NCBI GenBank assembly: GCA_014898425.1
Contig: RCSZ01000003.1
Location: 2,852,001 to 2,916,000 of the forward strand
DNA length: 64,000 nt
From: Botryotinia globosa
Taxonomy: Eukaryota > Ascomycota > Leotiomycetes > Helotiales > Sclerotiniaceae
Direction: 5' to 3'
Part shown: one piece after another, positions 35,889-48,695 of the stretch
How the letters are laid out: the number at the start of each line of letters is the position of its first letter
Numbering within the stretch: the stretch's first letter is position 1
Program-made: the position numbers and the translations under genes
Notes under the pieces: model-generated
Databases searched by the model: none
What the model saw: the letters and a program-made list of their open reading frames with translations, nothing else
What the model was told of the DNA's origin: nothing

Positions 35889-37911
35889 TCAAGCAGGAGC
35901 TTTCTCCCCCTCTCCATTTGCCTGTACAACCGGCACTCCAGCCTCTACATCTTTCATTTTCTTCGCCTGCTTAGCTTCGAGTCTTAATTTCTCCTGTTCT
36001 GCCAATCCCACTTTCGTGGTCTCGTGTTCTTTACTGAGCACATGTTGACCAATAGCAAAACTAATTGCCAAACCCAGCGCTGCGAATGCTACGTATATGA
36101 TCCACTGTAATCCAATTAGCATTTCTCATTACTTGATAGGAGCCTCTCGTTGAATGCCCCCCCCCCGAAGTTGACTCACCATAATCCTCAAACTTCCCCA
36201 ATAAGCATCCCTCGCAACTTCTCTTCCAGCAGCCGGTAAATCCTTAACAATGTCCACACTGGCACCCGCACTCCCACCGCTCAATTCCGATGCCACGGCA
36301 CTTCCCAGAGCTTTAATCAACTCCGCACTCTTTTTCTGCATTTCATTTTGGAACACTACACTTCCCACTACCACACTAATACTCGTGCTTAGATTTCTAG
36401 TAAATCCAAATGTGGCGGTTGCGGTGGCGATATCTGCTTTCTTGACCAGGGTTTGTAGAGCGATGAGTGGAGATTGGAAGTTAGGTCCCACACCAATACC
36501 GGCGACGATTTGGTAAATGATGATTTTAGACCAAGTAGCTTTGCGAGGAAGATTGATGAATAGACCGAATCCGAGTGTCATAACCGCGAGACCGAAATAA
36601 ATGGGTGGCAGGTATTTGCCTGTTTTCTTAATGAATATACCAGTTATCGCGGATGTCAAAGACAAGGAGAGAGCGAATGGTAGTAAATAGACACCAGAAA
36701 GTAAAGGGGTAGCGCCAAGAACAGCTTGGAAATAGAGCGGGAGGTAGTACGAAGCTGAGATAAAGACGAATCCATGGCAGAAACAGACGCCCAAAGCCGC
36801 AACATTAGATGCATGTTTGAATAGTCTAAGAGGCATAACTGGATATCGAGCGAATTTCCATTCGTTGAGCACAAACACACCAGCAACAACGATTCCGAAG
36901 ATGATCAGACAGATGACCGTAGCTGAGTCCCATGGTTTTGTGACACCTCCAAATTCCAGACCAAGGAGGACCATGAGTGTACCACCGACAATCAGCAAAC
37001 TTCCGAACCAATCTACGGCTTTTAATCCGTCCCACACGGGAGTTTTTGGATTGTCGAGATGAAGGTAGAAGAAAAGTGCGATTGCGACTGTTCCCGTAAT
37101 CGGTAACTATTGATTTTCAATTAGCAGAAGAACATCCAAATTCAATATAGAAACTCACATTAATATAAAAACACCATCTCCAACTGACTTTCTCGGTAAA
37201 TACACCTCCCAAAAGAGGTCCAATCGCGCTAGCAAAAGCCCAGGTCATTCCAATCAATCCAAAGTATGCACCCCTCTTCCTCATGCTGAACAAATCGCTA
37301 ATGCAGATATTGACCAAAATAATCAATCCTCCGCCGCCGATTCCCTGGATTGCTCGCGCCACAATCAACATCCCGATACTAACACTCGTTGCTGCCAATA
37401 GACTCCCAATGAAGAATACTCCAGCCGCTATTAATAAAATCGGTTTCCGTCCCCATATATCTGAAAATTTACCCCAGGAAGGTGTAGAAGCCGCATTCGC
37501 CAATAGATAGGCGGAACCTATCCAAGTATATCCAGCATTTGAATGGAAATGTTCGGAAATAGTAGGGAGAGCAGTGGTGATAATCGAGACATCGAGAGCG
37601 GCGAGGAAGACTGATGCGCAAAGGGACAACATGATAATAGTCGTCTGCAATTTCGTGCGCGAAGCTTCTGGATCTTGGGGAGAGGGCCCAGGAGGAGCCG
37701 CAGTATTGGGAGTTGTGGTATCATCGACGCTATTTTGATTCGAGGTATGATTTTCGGAGTCAATAACTTCCTTTTCGCTATCTTCTGGGGTTGCGACGGT
37801 CGATGCGCGGGAATCAGGTGAGGGTCGATGTGTAGGAGATTGTGGAGGTATTTCTTGTGCTTTAACTGTTCGATCAACAGCGTTCGTCTCGGTTGAAGTA
37901 GCACCTGCCAT
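35889..37911 (-). CDS. MFS transporter, DHA2-like 14-TM exporter
   Basis: Three exons on the minus strand (37911-37159, 37106-36180, 36104-35889) give 631 residues; the introns are 52 and 75 nt. A ~90-residue polar, Ser/Thr/Pro-rich N-tail precedes TM1 (SLCASVFLAALDVSII, with the LDxTIV-like motif C). Then come GYTWIGSAYLL and the loop motif WGKFSDIWGRKP (motif A). The antiporter motif is ARAIQGIGGGGL, then AIGPLLGG. The C-tail is a charged helix. This is the architecture of fungal multidrug or toxin exporters of the DHA2 family in the plasma membrane. The large cytoplasmic N-tail is long but not unusual. The substrate is unknown. Confidence 0.92.
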
Positions 37912-38919
37912 TTTGGCGCTGTCGTGCGTGTACTATGTATCCAACCAAGTCCTCGGATAGTTTTGTAAACTTCTATTGGTGTCGTCCAATCTCTTATGAG
38001 TTGGTTCGATGATCTGATATTAACTCTCGTCAACCTTCTATGTATTATTAAGCGTTGTAAAGGAAGAGGCAAGAATAGGAGATTTCTGTTGTTGTATATT
38101 AATTATGATTATTTCGCCATCCAGTCAGTGCCTGCAGAGTCAATCGACGTGAATGGAAAGAAGAATACATCGATCATTATTATATGAACAATCTGCAAAC
38201 ATTAATAGACTCATCATTAGCTACTTAGGTACCTAAACTAACAGACCGACCAATCTATTAGTCGTTAGCACGATTCAACCCACCATCAAAGCTACTCCGA
38301 TGGTAGAATCATGCGGAGTTCCACTCTGAATCCCGTCCTCCTCAGAAATGGACATTCTGGTGGATCCTCGTCATAGATTCTAGATCCCTTTTTCGAAAGG
38401 TTTGATTGGTAGATAAGCACGATTTTCTCCATTTAATATGTCAGTGACATTCAAAAGGGCGCTCCTATCGGACTTCGCTGCTTATCCTATGCCGATGTTT
38501 AATTCACCGTGAATGCGTTCCCAACAAGTTCTTCAATTTGGGACGTTTTTCCTTGTCAGTTTTTCTGCTGCTGAGGTGTAGTGACCTCGATCACTCGGTG
38601 TCCAATCCAATTTGTTTTGGGTCAAAAATTGTTAGTGACTATCATATCAGCATTAGTTTGATGAAGGCAGAAAATTGCATATAGCGACACAATTAGTCTT
38701 AAATAACCATCAGGCCCGGTGATAAAATTTCGAGGATTCGGTCCCGACGTTTGGTGGAGTTAAGGATGCGAGTTAATCTTTTTTGTCCCAAAATCTGAAG
38801 CGTTCGGTCCCGAATTAAGCAGTTAATGAGGGAGTAGTATATCAGTGATAGTCCACGTCCACCCTCCGCCGTTGGAGCTTGTCAAACTCCTGCTTATCTA
38901 GGCGGAGTGGGATTGGCAA
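37912..38919. other. Intergenic, nothing recognised
   Basis: Upstream region of the DHA2 exporter. Several short frames but no domain. No element ends were recognised. Confidence 0.45.
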
Positions 38920-39321
38920 ATGTTCCAGAAAAAAAAAGGAATTTTCCACGATCAACAATCCCCAGATCTTGGCTCTTGGCTTCAGAAAAGCTTTCCTAAT
39001 CTTGTGCAAGGAAGAAAGATTTGCATCAAGGAAGTGGAGATTATAGCGAGTGCCAAGTGTGTGTTAGCGGAAGACTGTTTCCGAAAATTAATCTTATCTG
39101 AGGTCGAAAGGGTTTGTTCTTTTCATGTTGAAATTGACGATATCTATGACTACTAGATGGAGCGAGTTTTTGATCGCAATTTAGATTCAGACAACGTCGG
39201 GCTTCAGCTTCTGAAGAACTACCGAGACAATTCTGACACCCCAGCAGGATCTAATACTGGTAAGGTCGAAAACGATATGCATGAGGGCGGATTCCCACGG
39301 ATTCAGGACATTCTAGCGTAG
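38920..39321 (+). pseudogene. Coding-like relic with one in-frame TAG
   Basis: An open frame of 78 codons ends EIDDIYDY, then TAG at 39154-39156. It continues in the same frame as MERVFDRNLDSDNVGLQ... for 54 more codons to TAG at 39319-39321. The text on both sides looks like one soluble protein (WLQKSFPNLVQGRKICIKEV, CVLAEDCF). I do not recognise the family. Upstream and downstream exons are not apparent, so this is probably the remnant of a longer gene. Confidence 0.45.
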
Positions 39322-41250
39322 GGCAGGGAAATTTACCAAATAGGCAATTATGAGGCCATATCAGGATTCATCGTACTCCAAAAAATTGGTTCTGATGATA
39401 ATCTTTAGCCCTTGATATTCAAGTCCCTAGTATAAGAACATCAACGCTAAAGGCTCCAGCGCGTACTCAAGCAGTAACTCCCTTAGGTAAGTTACCCCGT
39501 ATGTTCTACGACTGCTCAAAATGCATTTGTGTATACTCATGTCCTCAATTTGAATGAATGCGGGTGGAGCTGGAGAGAACAGAGTAGGCCATAGTCAAGA
39601 TCTCATATCTCTCATGAGGTCGTAGTCTCGATTTTCAGGCAGCTTAACAATGTTCGTTTCTTCTACCCTCCCTTCTTGTCTGCCGTCATTTCTAGACTGC
39701 TTATCACCAGTGTCCACGAGTTGGAGAAGAAATCCCAAGAAACAGATACCACTAGCCCTGCTTCGAATTAGCATTGCCACGGAGAACTCTACAGATCTGG
39801 GGAGGTGCTCTAACATCAAACTGAAGATGCACTGCTCGACAAACTTGGCAAAAACTCGAGTCGGCTATCCAGAAAATGACGCTTCAAGCCATATCTTTTA
39901 TAGGATAGATGCATGGCATGATCCGGGGATTGGTGATGAAATTCGCCAGCCATGCATGGTTAATTTTTACGAAATTTGATATCCTGCCTTGTGACCAGTT
40001 GATTCTTTCGCCAATCAAACATTTTTGATTCCTTCTGTCTCAACGGTAGCTGAACTCTCAAAGTATTGATATGATATTTTTTGGATATAATCATTCGACG
40101 CATTACTGCATCGTTATAGATGCCGGAAGGCTCATTGAAGTTATCTTTGTGAGTCAAACATAGAGCTTGAAAGCTTTTAATCTGGAATGCATAACATGTT
40201 CAATGTGAAGACCTTCTCGTTTGTGATTCTGGCTGTCGATTGAAGTGATGAAGACAGAAATGAATCTCGAAAGCTTGGAGGAGGAGGGTCACGTGAGATC
40301 TCAACATACCGCATTTTATTAATCTGCCGAATCAGCCACGCCCCTTCATCTTAAGCGTTGCGTTCTTCAAATCTCCTTATAATTCTTCGATGTCATAGAC
40401 CAATATCCGACCTCGCCCTTCGGATTCATACACGATCCAACTTTACTAAGTGCATGCTTGTCTGACTCTACAAGATTACCATGTAAAACAGGCACAATTT
40501 GAAAGATTAAAGTGGGAAAATTGTAGCTATGTCAGAGATTTGGAGAGGGAAATCTCAGCTCAATCCAAGGGAACTCACATCCTGGAAAATCATGCTAAGA
40601 TAGTTTTAACCCTCAAAACACCAACTCTCTAGAATAGTCTTGACGAAGCAGGAAAATAAGGCAACAATACCTGAAGTAACCTTATGAGTTTCAAATTCCT
40701 TCGATTCCCCTGTCTGAAACGGCTCAAATCGATTGTCATCAGACAGGCCCAAACGCTCGACCACCGCCAAGAACATCAAAAAATAGCCCCTTCGTCCCAA
40801 CTCCGGAGTGTCATCTGAAGTATGAAACTCGGTATGTCAGTAACCGTTAACAAGTCAGATGGGACGGATCCATTTTCAATGCCTTTTCAAAATTCCACCT
40901 ATAGCATCTCAATTCATGTTACTTTAAGGTTTAGTTCTTGCTCATTGTTAGCCTAGTGGCTTGAGATCTTATCTGATGAGTGACAAGTGCTCTTCGGATG
41001 AGTTTGAAGATATCAGATTTGATCAATTGATCCTGGCAAGATATGTTACTTCAGATGTACTGGGCGTCTCATTCCCCGCTATTCTGTACATAGACGCCTT
41101 TGTCGTAGGGATTGATGTCATATCCTAGGAGATCAGATACATTGTGCCTGTCAAAATCATCTTTGAAATAAAGAAGAGTAAGCAAAAAAAGCGACGGCAT
41201 CAAGAACTATAAGATCACCAGATATTCCCCTTATTGCATTTCTATTTCAT
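39322..41250. other. Gene-poor stretch
   Basis: Only short frames (39650-39979 plus, 40450-40632 plus, 40606-40800 minus), none with a recognisable domain or conserved-looking splice structure. Confidence 0.45.
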
Positions 41251-41300
41251 TATCATTATCATCATCATCATCTTCTTCATCTTCTTCTTCTTCACCTTCG
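41251..41300 (+). repeat. ATC/TTC microsatellite in the promoter of the secreted-protein gene
   Basis: A pyrimidine-biased trinucleotide run (TTATCATCATCATCATC then TTCTTCTTC) lies about 170-220 bp upstream of the start codon at 41470. CT-rich tracts are common in fungal promoters. A functional role is inference. Confidence 0.6.
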
Positions 41301-41469
41301 CTACACACATCATTCCAATACTTTCTACAACAGCTGTGCTGTCTGTCTATTGAAGTGTTAATACATTTATTCTATATTACAAAACTTACATTACGAGTTT
41401 CTTTCACCTACTACTTACTTCCACTATCCATTCTTTATAACACCCAATCAACCAACCAAACCAATCAAA

Positions 41470-42175
41470 ATGCGTTTCTCCCTCCCCACTCTTGTCCTCT
41501 TCCTCTCCGTCGTTAACTGCTCTCCTCTTCCCAAGAAGGAAAAGGACGCCGCGGCATCCTCCTCCACAATTTCATCGGCCACAGCAGCGGCATCCTCCGC
41601 AATTGCATCCGCCACAGCCGTCGCTTCCTCAACTGCCGCAGCTACATCGGCAGCATCCAGCTCAACTTCCACGGCTGCGGCCGGAAGTGTTTTGACCTCT
41701 TCGGCATACAATGATTTCCAAATCTCCGCGGGAACTGCTGGATCCGCTAAAGATGAAGCCAATGCACTCTTTACCGGTATCGATATGAACAATCTCGCTG
41801 CTGTTTCCGCATCTGATCTTAAGATCATTCAAGGAGTTCATGATGCTGCTGAGGATGCTGAAGTTGATGGGTTCAACCCAGCCATTGCGGCTGCTGATGG
41901 TGATGCTGCTACTGCTCTTCAGGTATATATTCCCATCCTTTTGCCTTCATATAATTACAGTAAATAATAGCAACTAACATAAACTCTAGAACGGCAAAAT
42001 CAAGAACAAGGTTCTCAAACTCACCGCCGAAGTCCTTGCTCTTCAAATCAAGGTAGCGCAAGGAAAGGCTGGAGATCCCGCGCCAGAACAGACAAAGTTG
42101 GCCAATAATATTAAGTTGGATACTGCGGCTGCAGGACAAGCCAGTACCCCCGTTAGCTTCGATGCTACGAGCTAG
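41470..42175 (+). CDS. Small secreted Ser/Ala-rich protein
   Basis: Two exons (41470-41922 and 41990-42175) with a 67-nt intron (CTAAC branch, CTCTAG acceptor) give 212 residues. MRFSLPTLVLFLSVVNCSP is a clear signal peptide. A low-complexity Ala/Ser/Thr linker follows at residues 25-75, with alternating ATA and ASS text likely to be O-glycosylated. The C-terminal domain starts SAYNDFQISAGTAGSA and carries the fungal small-secreted-protein signature ALQNGKIKNKVLKL...EQTKLANNIKLDTAAAG. It is widespread in ascomycetes, but no biochemical role is known to me. The start context CAAAATG and the CT-rich promoter support the start. Confidence 0.87.
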
Positions 42176-43079
42176 AAGATGTGATAAGGAGGTTAATTGA
42201 GAACATGAAGATCTTGGATATAGGGAAAATTGTTCGCGTGGACGCGAACTATGAATACTTTAACGCAATGTGTCACTTTAGACAGATGTATAAACGGGCT
42301 GATTCTTGGTATATGGTTCTTGATGAGTACATGGAAGTAAAGGGATGATTATTCATTACTATATAGTACAATGATAGCAATTATATTGTGAAATTTATTT
42401 GCTTACAAAATTCTTTGGTTTGAGAATGAGATTTGGGGGAACAGTTTCATGGCGATCCAGACCATGATACATCAACTTTTTTTGTTAATAACATATTTGT
42501 GATAGGCCAGATAGACTTTTTGAGAGACACAATTGGTAGTTAATCATGACTACCCTTCCGATAAGCGAAAGAAACAAAGTTATGTACACGTGGGATCTCA
42601 GGAGAGCTCAGAATCCTGTTAGTGCATGAAATTGCTCTCAACGCTAGCATGCGAATTTGGAGATCTCTGCCTTGGCTATTCTCTTCAGCGCACTCGTACT
42701 CACGCTGCCAGAAACCATGCACACTCCGAACTGGATGCACATAACACATCCTGGCAGACTATATAGGGAATAATTTCCCAATGGCGGAGTTGCATACTGT
42801 CTTACCGCACAAGTAGGAAACGCGGTTTGATTGCGGGGTAGAATAAAGTCGGGTAGCCAGCATTTACCCCAAGCAGGCTGAGCTGGCTAATTAGTGCGAA
42901 CCTTCAGAGCAACAATCTAGATGAACTAATGCAAGATTCAACACATGATACTACCTTGCTTAATTCTTGAAATTTTTTTCCTTTTCATCTCATCTGCATG
43001 TGTACGACTCAATTCTTAGCCTCAAATTCTAGATAATTCAAAATCTTTAAATCTATCCTTTTTCCTTTGCTTTACAATT
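42176..43079. other. Intergenic, nothing recognised
   Basis: Contains the 3' flank of the secreted-protein gene and the promoter of the next gene. Only a short minus frame (42540-42749), without a domain. Confidence 0.45.
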
Positions 43080-45055
43080 ATGACTGTACTTCACAAGGAA
43101 GGACAAGTGGTACCGGCCAAGCGGAGGAGAGTTGTCGAACCAGGTAAGAATCTAGTACGTTATGTGTAATGCCACAGAAGAGCTTCTGTTATTTATTTTC
43201 GTTTTTGAGTGGTTGTACTTTGCGAGCTCACTGAGAAATTTTGAATTGCTGTTTACAGAAACTTTGTTCTGGACAACCACAAATAATCTCTCTGATCACA
43301 AACATCACAGGTGTAGATGTCGAGTCTTCATTTGAGAAGCATAAGGTGATCGTTCCTGAGGTCGTAACACGCATACATAATGGAAAGTCACGCAACATAC
43401 CACTAGAAGTGTTGTGGACTCGAAAGTCTGCAGAGCACACACCTTTGGCGAACCACATCTCTACGATAAAAAAGGGATCGTACGTGGCAAGTGAACAAAC
43501 TCCTTATCAACATCGAGGCGAGCAAAGCTGGAATTTCGAAAGGTTTGAATTGAGAAAAATGGTCGAGTTCGGGATGCAGGGCAGACCCTCTGACGCCCAT
43601 TCGATGGAACTGATGGAGATGACTTCGAAGGCAATTGATTCGTTGAGAGAAATTATTCGACAACGCGCCAAGCCAAGCAAGCCGTTGGATAAAAGGAACC
43701 GTGTTAACAGGGTTTGGACTCAGCCAGTTACTGTTGCTCAAGGCGACGCTGTTGGTATGATGCTTCAAAGAGCCTGGATGGGAGCTAATAGTGGTCACAG
43801 CACCAAATCCAAAGTCGTCTCTTGTCCTTCTCCCCTCTATACAGAGGTAATGGATGAATTCGGGTTGATAGGCGTTGCCAATTATCCTGTCTTCATGTCA
43901 ACTTGGTGGATATCCCTACTGATGCACGACTTTGATGATTGGCGTCAGGATTTTCTTGCTATTCTGGACTATAATTTCTTTCTTGAATACAACCTAGATC
44001 AAGTTACTGGTGCCAAGTTCTTATCACCACTAGGCAGAGATATGGCAGCAATTTGGGATATGCCAGACCTTTCAAACGAGCTCCAAATTCGTAGATCACA
44101 CATGCTCTGTTCAATGGCCTTCTTCGATCTGAAGCGCCGACACGAATCCGACTTTCTCAATCAGGATACAGACGGACGTACGGTCTGGATCCACAAAGAC
44201 CGAGATATCTGGCGAGATTTCAAAGCTTTAGATTCAGCTGGCTATTCGCATTATCTTTCATATGCCCTTGGAGCTCCTGGACGCGACGACATGATGCTGG
44301 CTGGTTTAGTCAATGACTGGATTGATTTGGGACCTGACTTGCGCTACCAGGAGTGCAATCAATCTGTTTTTGCGCTCACTCGAGGATCATTGACAATCAA
44401 TGACCTGACACAATGCTATGAACGGACGGTGTGGATGCTAAACGCGAGTTTTGACTCAGAAGAGCGACATGTGGGATGTAATGGCATTGTCGGAACGTGT
44501 ATATGGCAGCTCAGTAACCACCGCCATGACTTGTGGCGCTACTACTCTCTGGCTCATGATAACTGCTCAGTTGCGCAGCAATTGGATCTTTACAAAATTG
44601 CAAATCTTGCCGATTGCTATGCTTCAGATTTCACGCCGAGGACATTGTCTGGCGCCAAAGTGGTATCTATTCCGCGTCAAGACTATCCATACCACGTCCA
44701 CGTAAATCAAATCGAACACAAAGGTACAATTATGCTCCACACAACAGTCTGTGACGCCGTCAAATCTGAACTCATCCCAGCATCTGTCATCGATTACCAA
44801 ATTGTTCTTCCACTCCTTCTTCGCACCGAGCAGATAGACGAAGTCAACTTTCTGAGTTATATGGATCATCACTATTGTAATCACTTTGCTGATATCATGC
44901 GATCTGGACATGCTAATAGGTTTAGCCATGCGTATGCACGTGCTATTGCCGCGCTGGTTATGGAAGGGTGGTGGTCGGGAATTTACCTTGCTATTGGCAT
45001 CGGGAGCCTTATTGAGGCTCAACCTGATCACATTGCCAATGACCGCCCGCATTGA
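43080..45055 (+). CDS. Protein of unknown family; possible class I terpenoid-cyclase-like fold
   Basis: The long open frame runs to the stop at 45053-45055. The frame has no ATG at its own 5' end (it opens with TTG at 43241), so I place the start at ATG 43080 (MTVLHKEGQ) with a donor at 43144. The only acceptor that keeps frame is CTGAG before 43236, not the canonical TTTACAG at 43258; this splice needs RNA support. The product would be about 627 residues, soluble, without a signal peptide. Visible features are an Asp-rich patch HDFDDWRQDF near residue 250, NDWIDLGPDLRYQEC about 140 residues later, FALTRGSL, and a His-rich stretch (MDHHYCNHF) near the C-end. The spacing of the DD and ND...E patches recalls metal-binding motifs of class I terpenoid synthases, but I cannot assign the family. 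A P450 gene is convergent 320 bp downstream. Confidence 0.7.
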
Positions 45056-45374
45056 GTCGCGTTTTCCAGAACTATCTGATGTTGCGTAGGATATATGCCG
45101 AAGATACTTTAGTCCTGTTTCACAATGTTCTGTTTGTTGCGGATAGATTAAACTCAATTGCAGCTTTCTTAAAAATCATTCTGGATTCAATCATGATCAA
45201 CCACACAGCGAATTCACGGCAAACCCGATTACAAATTGCTTTATTTTCATTTTTCAATTCGACCATACTGAGTGTAGGAAGTATATGCTAAAAGAGGTGA
45301 TATCCTTTCGCTGTTTGAGGTTGTTTTCAGCCTGACCTTTTCATCGAAGAAGTTCAGCCACTTCAAGCATATCA
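45056..45374. other. Convergent intergenic region
   Basis: The 3' flanks of the unknown gene and the P450 meet here. A frame at 45052-45291 overlaps the stop and shows no domain. Confidence 0.4.
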
Positions 45375-47487
45375 CTAATTATCGGCCCATCTATCGCGCT
45401 TAACAAGCACCTTAACAGTCGATTTATTAACCGCATTTCCACGATCTGCCCACTCCATACTTCCGGCGTCTGTCTCATAAAGCTCCATTTCAAATCGGGA
45501 AAAGAAGAGCGCCACTACTATAAATATTTCTTCATTCGCAAGGCTGAAGATTCGTTTAGCAAGCTGATCGAATCCCTCATTCTGGAAGAAAGAAGTGACT
45601 TACTTCATACCAAGACAGCTTCTCGAACCTTTGCTAAATGGGGCAAAATGCTTTTCTAACTCTTTCTTTTCGTCCCTGAGCCATCGTTCGGGGTCGAATT
45701 TTTCAGGCGAAGGAAAGATAGATGCGTTGTGATGGAGTGATAAATTGGTTTGTGAGATGCTTGTCTACACGTTTTTCGCACATGTCAATGGTTCTTACTT
45801 TCTGATTACCAGGAAAAGTGTATGCTTACACCTGCTGGTATGAAATGTCCATCCACAACTACTCCCCCATCGGGTACAATACGCGGGAGAGTACCTGGCA
45901 CCATAGGGTGAACCCGCATGCTTTCCTTGACAACTGCCGTCTGTTTCAATATTTTAGCAAATCTCCGCATCAAAATTCTGAACTAAGGTATTTCCGTGCA
46001 GATGAGAACGAACTACTTACTAGATATGGTAATCTTTGAACCAGGTTGCAATCAAAGGTTTCGTGGGATGTGATGCCGTGAGAAGTTAGTTCGCCTAGTA
46101 AATTAGAAGAAACAGATGCCGAAGAGAGAATATAGTACAAAGCATTTGCAATCGTGCTTCCTGTTGTGTCAGTACCTGCAAATACGAATAAGAACGCCTC
46201 GTCTACCAAATCCGGTATTGAAAATTCGGAACGCGGTTCTTCGGGAGTCGGAGCGAGAAGAAGATCGAAGACAGTATTTGATGACGAGTCATTTTTGGTG
46301 ATTTCGCGTGAGTTCTGTCGTGCAACAGCCATTGTGGCCCATTTTCCACATTTCTAAGCACAAATGTGATGAGTATGAATGTAAACGAAAAACAGTGCAT
46401 GGGAAATAAAGGCATAAAGAAAATCGGAGTGTACTTACATCTCTAATACTTTTAAATCCGGGAACTGCCTTCTGGGCTAGCGACTCAGGTAGGTTTGTTG
46501 CCAGCCACCCAACGGCGGGGAATGCTTTCACTGAAACGATAAAATTAAGATTAGAGAAAAAGACTCAAGACATCAACTGAAGGCAAGTAGGCAAAAAAGT
46601 GGGAGAGAAATCTTACTTATCCAAAAATTGTTCAAGAAGCCATCCATACTTATCAACAAATCCGGGTGCTCTTCCTGTGAGTCTAGGAGATCTTGAGGTT
46701 CGTCAAAGAGTATTTTAAATAAGACTTCCGACTATTACTCAAGAATCAGTATGATGATCCGTGTGAGAAGAGGGATAAGAGAATTTCAACTATATCAGTG
46801 ACTAACAGAAATAGAGCGACAGAGTCGATGCATATCAATATGTCTTTTCTCTTCTCCACGCTTCATCATGATGTTGGCCGCTTTCTGAGCGATTGCGAGA
46901 ATATCTGGTGCCATCGAATCTGCAGCTTTTATCGAGAATAAAGAGTTGACTTTTTGTCGCCTCAGACGATGTGCGTGTGGGTCTAGTATGGAAAGAATAG
47001 ACTCCGACACGCTTATCTGCTTATAAAAACCTGGGTCCTTTCGATAAATTGTTCTGTTGTTGAACATTCTATCATGGCTCAATATCTATAGTATAAAGTT
47101 GTTTACATCAGGTGCTCACTTTGAAAAGAAATCCGGATCATTGACATGGACATGATTGGGAGCAATTCGGACAACCGACGAATCTGAAGGATGCTATTTA
47201 GCCAAATGGGAGTCTTGAGTAGGAAAGATAAACTGACTATATTCCGTATGCATTTTTGCAAAACTCCTGGTATATACTCCATCTCGAATGGCATTATAAT
47301 AAAATTCATACCAGGATGTTGCGGCAGCTAGCCTTGGTCCTGGAATTTTGGACAGCGGATGGAAGTATAGACGCTGAAAGGCACAGCATAGAGAAGTAAA
47401 AACTACGGCGATTACAATTATTTGTAATGGCAGAAGAATTTGCGATGAAATTAAATAAGTCGAGCGGGAATCCTTAGTAGTATCCAT
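45375..47487 (-). CDS. Cytochrome P450 monooxygenase (trichodiene-oxygenase-like)
   Basis: Nine exons on the minus strand, starting at ATG 47487 and ending at TAG 45375, give about 524 residues. MDTTKDSRS precedes one N-terminal membrane helix (LLPLQIIVIAVVFTSLCCAF) and the hinge HPLSKIPGPRLAAATSWYEF. The I-helix is FVFAGTDTTGS at about 46.17 kb, the K-helix ExxR is KESMR at about 45.92 kb, FDPERW follows, and the heme loop is FAPFSKGSRSCLGMN with the cysteine ligand near 45.61 kb. The WYEFYYN hinge resembles P450s annotated as trichodiene oxygenase-type, so a terpenoid or other hydrophobic substrate is plausible but inferred. It is an ER-membrane enzyme needing a P450 reductase. The exon 2/3 acceptor (TTGAG) is non-standard and could be placed differently. 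Confidence 0.88.
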
Positions 47488-48695
47488 GCCTTGAAGTTGT
47501 GTGAATGGCAAAGAAAATGAAGTATCTCTGTTCGAACGAAAGAGAACTGATGTAGGCTTGATAAAGATACGAATCAAAGACTCAAGATTGATGATGGGGG
47601 GAGCGAGATACTTATCCGTCTTGACATGTTACATTGTGTTGCCATGAAGATTGGCAGATCTTTCTGGGTCGGTACAAGATTGTTCAGCTATTGGAGTACA
47701 GTTGCCGAACGCCATGCCACGACGCACCATGCGGGTAATTATTTAAGCTAGCCTTTGGGCTCATCTTGCTCATCTTGCAGTGTGATCCGCATTAAAGTCT
47801 TTTATCCCAGTACTGTCCAGTAATGAATCTAGTTTCTCGATCATGGCAAAGTGTGTTCATAAGCGAAAAATGAAGGGGCAGCATGAACGACCCCGCTTCG
47901 TGTCCAGATCCCGAACAATCTGCTCTCCGTCAGCACCGCTTAATTTTCTTTAATCAAGAGGAGCCTGCGATAGGTTATTTGCTGAGGAGATCTGCAACAG
48001 ATAGACCAAGGAAGAGATGTTATGTGGGTGTTCATGAGTCGAGACAATAAGTTGCACCTTCCACATCTAATCCTCTTTGCATGCCAAGGAAGTGGGGTAG
48101 ATGGCCCCGCTCTTTTGAAAATATCATATTTTTGTCTTATTCCATAGTCCAGATGAACATTTTTCTTCATTCTCATTTCCTTATGTTTCTTCACTCTATT
48201 CACAATCCCGGCTCCACTTATTGTGCACGAAAACACGTCCTGGTCACGAGACTATATTGCATCTAGTACCTATTTATAGGTAGTAGATCTGTTCCTACCA
48301 TTCTATTGTCCCCTTACGTAGGTATTACATGAGAACTCAATACAACCTCTCTTCTCTCTCTTCTGCCAAAGAAGCTATGTTTATAATAATATTTCTACGG
48401 TTTATGCGAAGGCTTACCCTATGACCCCATCACCTTCTACTCTTTTACATCATCTCGATCCTTTGTCTTGTAATAAGATGGCATGAGTGACTTCGTTTTC
48501 TACAGAAAGTACAAAAATACCATATTCGGTGGAACACAAGTTGAGCTGTATTTTGAACCTTGTGTGCTTTTCTCGATAAATCTTCATTGATGAATGAGGG
48601 ACTCATATGCTAATAAATCAAGAAGCACGCTTTATCGTTCAATGTTATAGAGACCATCAAAGACTTTATATACCATACATACACTTCTCAATCTT
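47488..48695. other. Intergenic, nothing recognised
   Basis: This is the P450 promoter and the 3' flank of the F-box gene. A few short frames only. Confidence 0.45.

Noticed and set aside
47940..48236. Minus frame of 98 codons as a gene between the P450 and F-box genes
   Set aside because: No domain, no splice signals, and no supporting features in the neighbouring frames.
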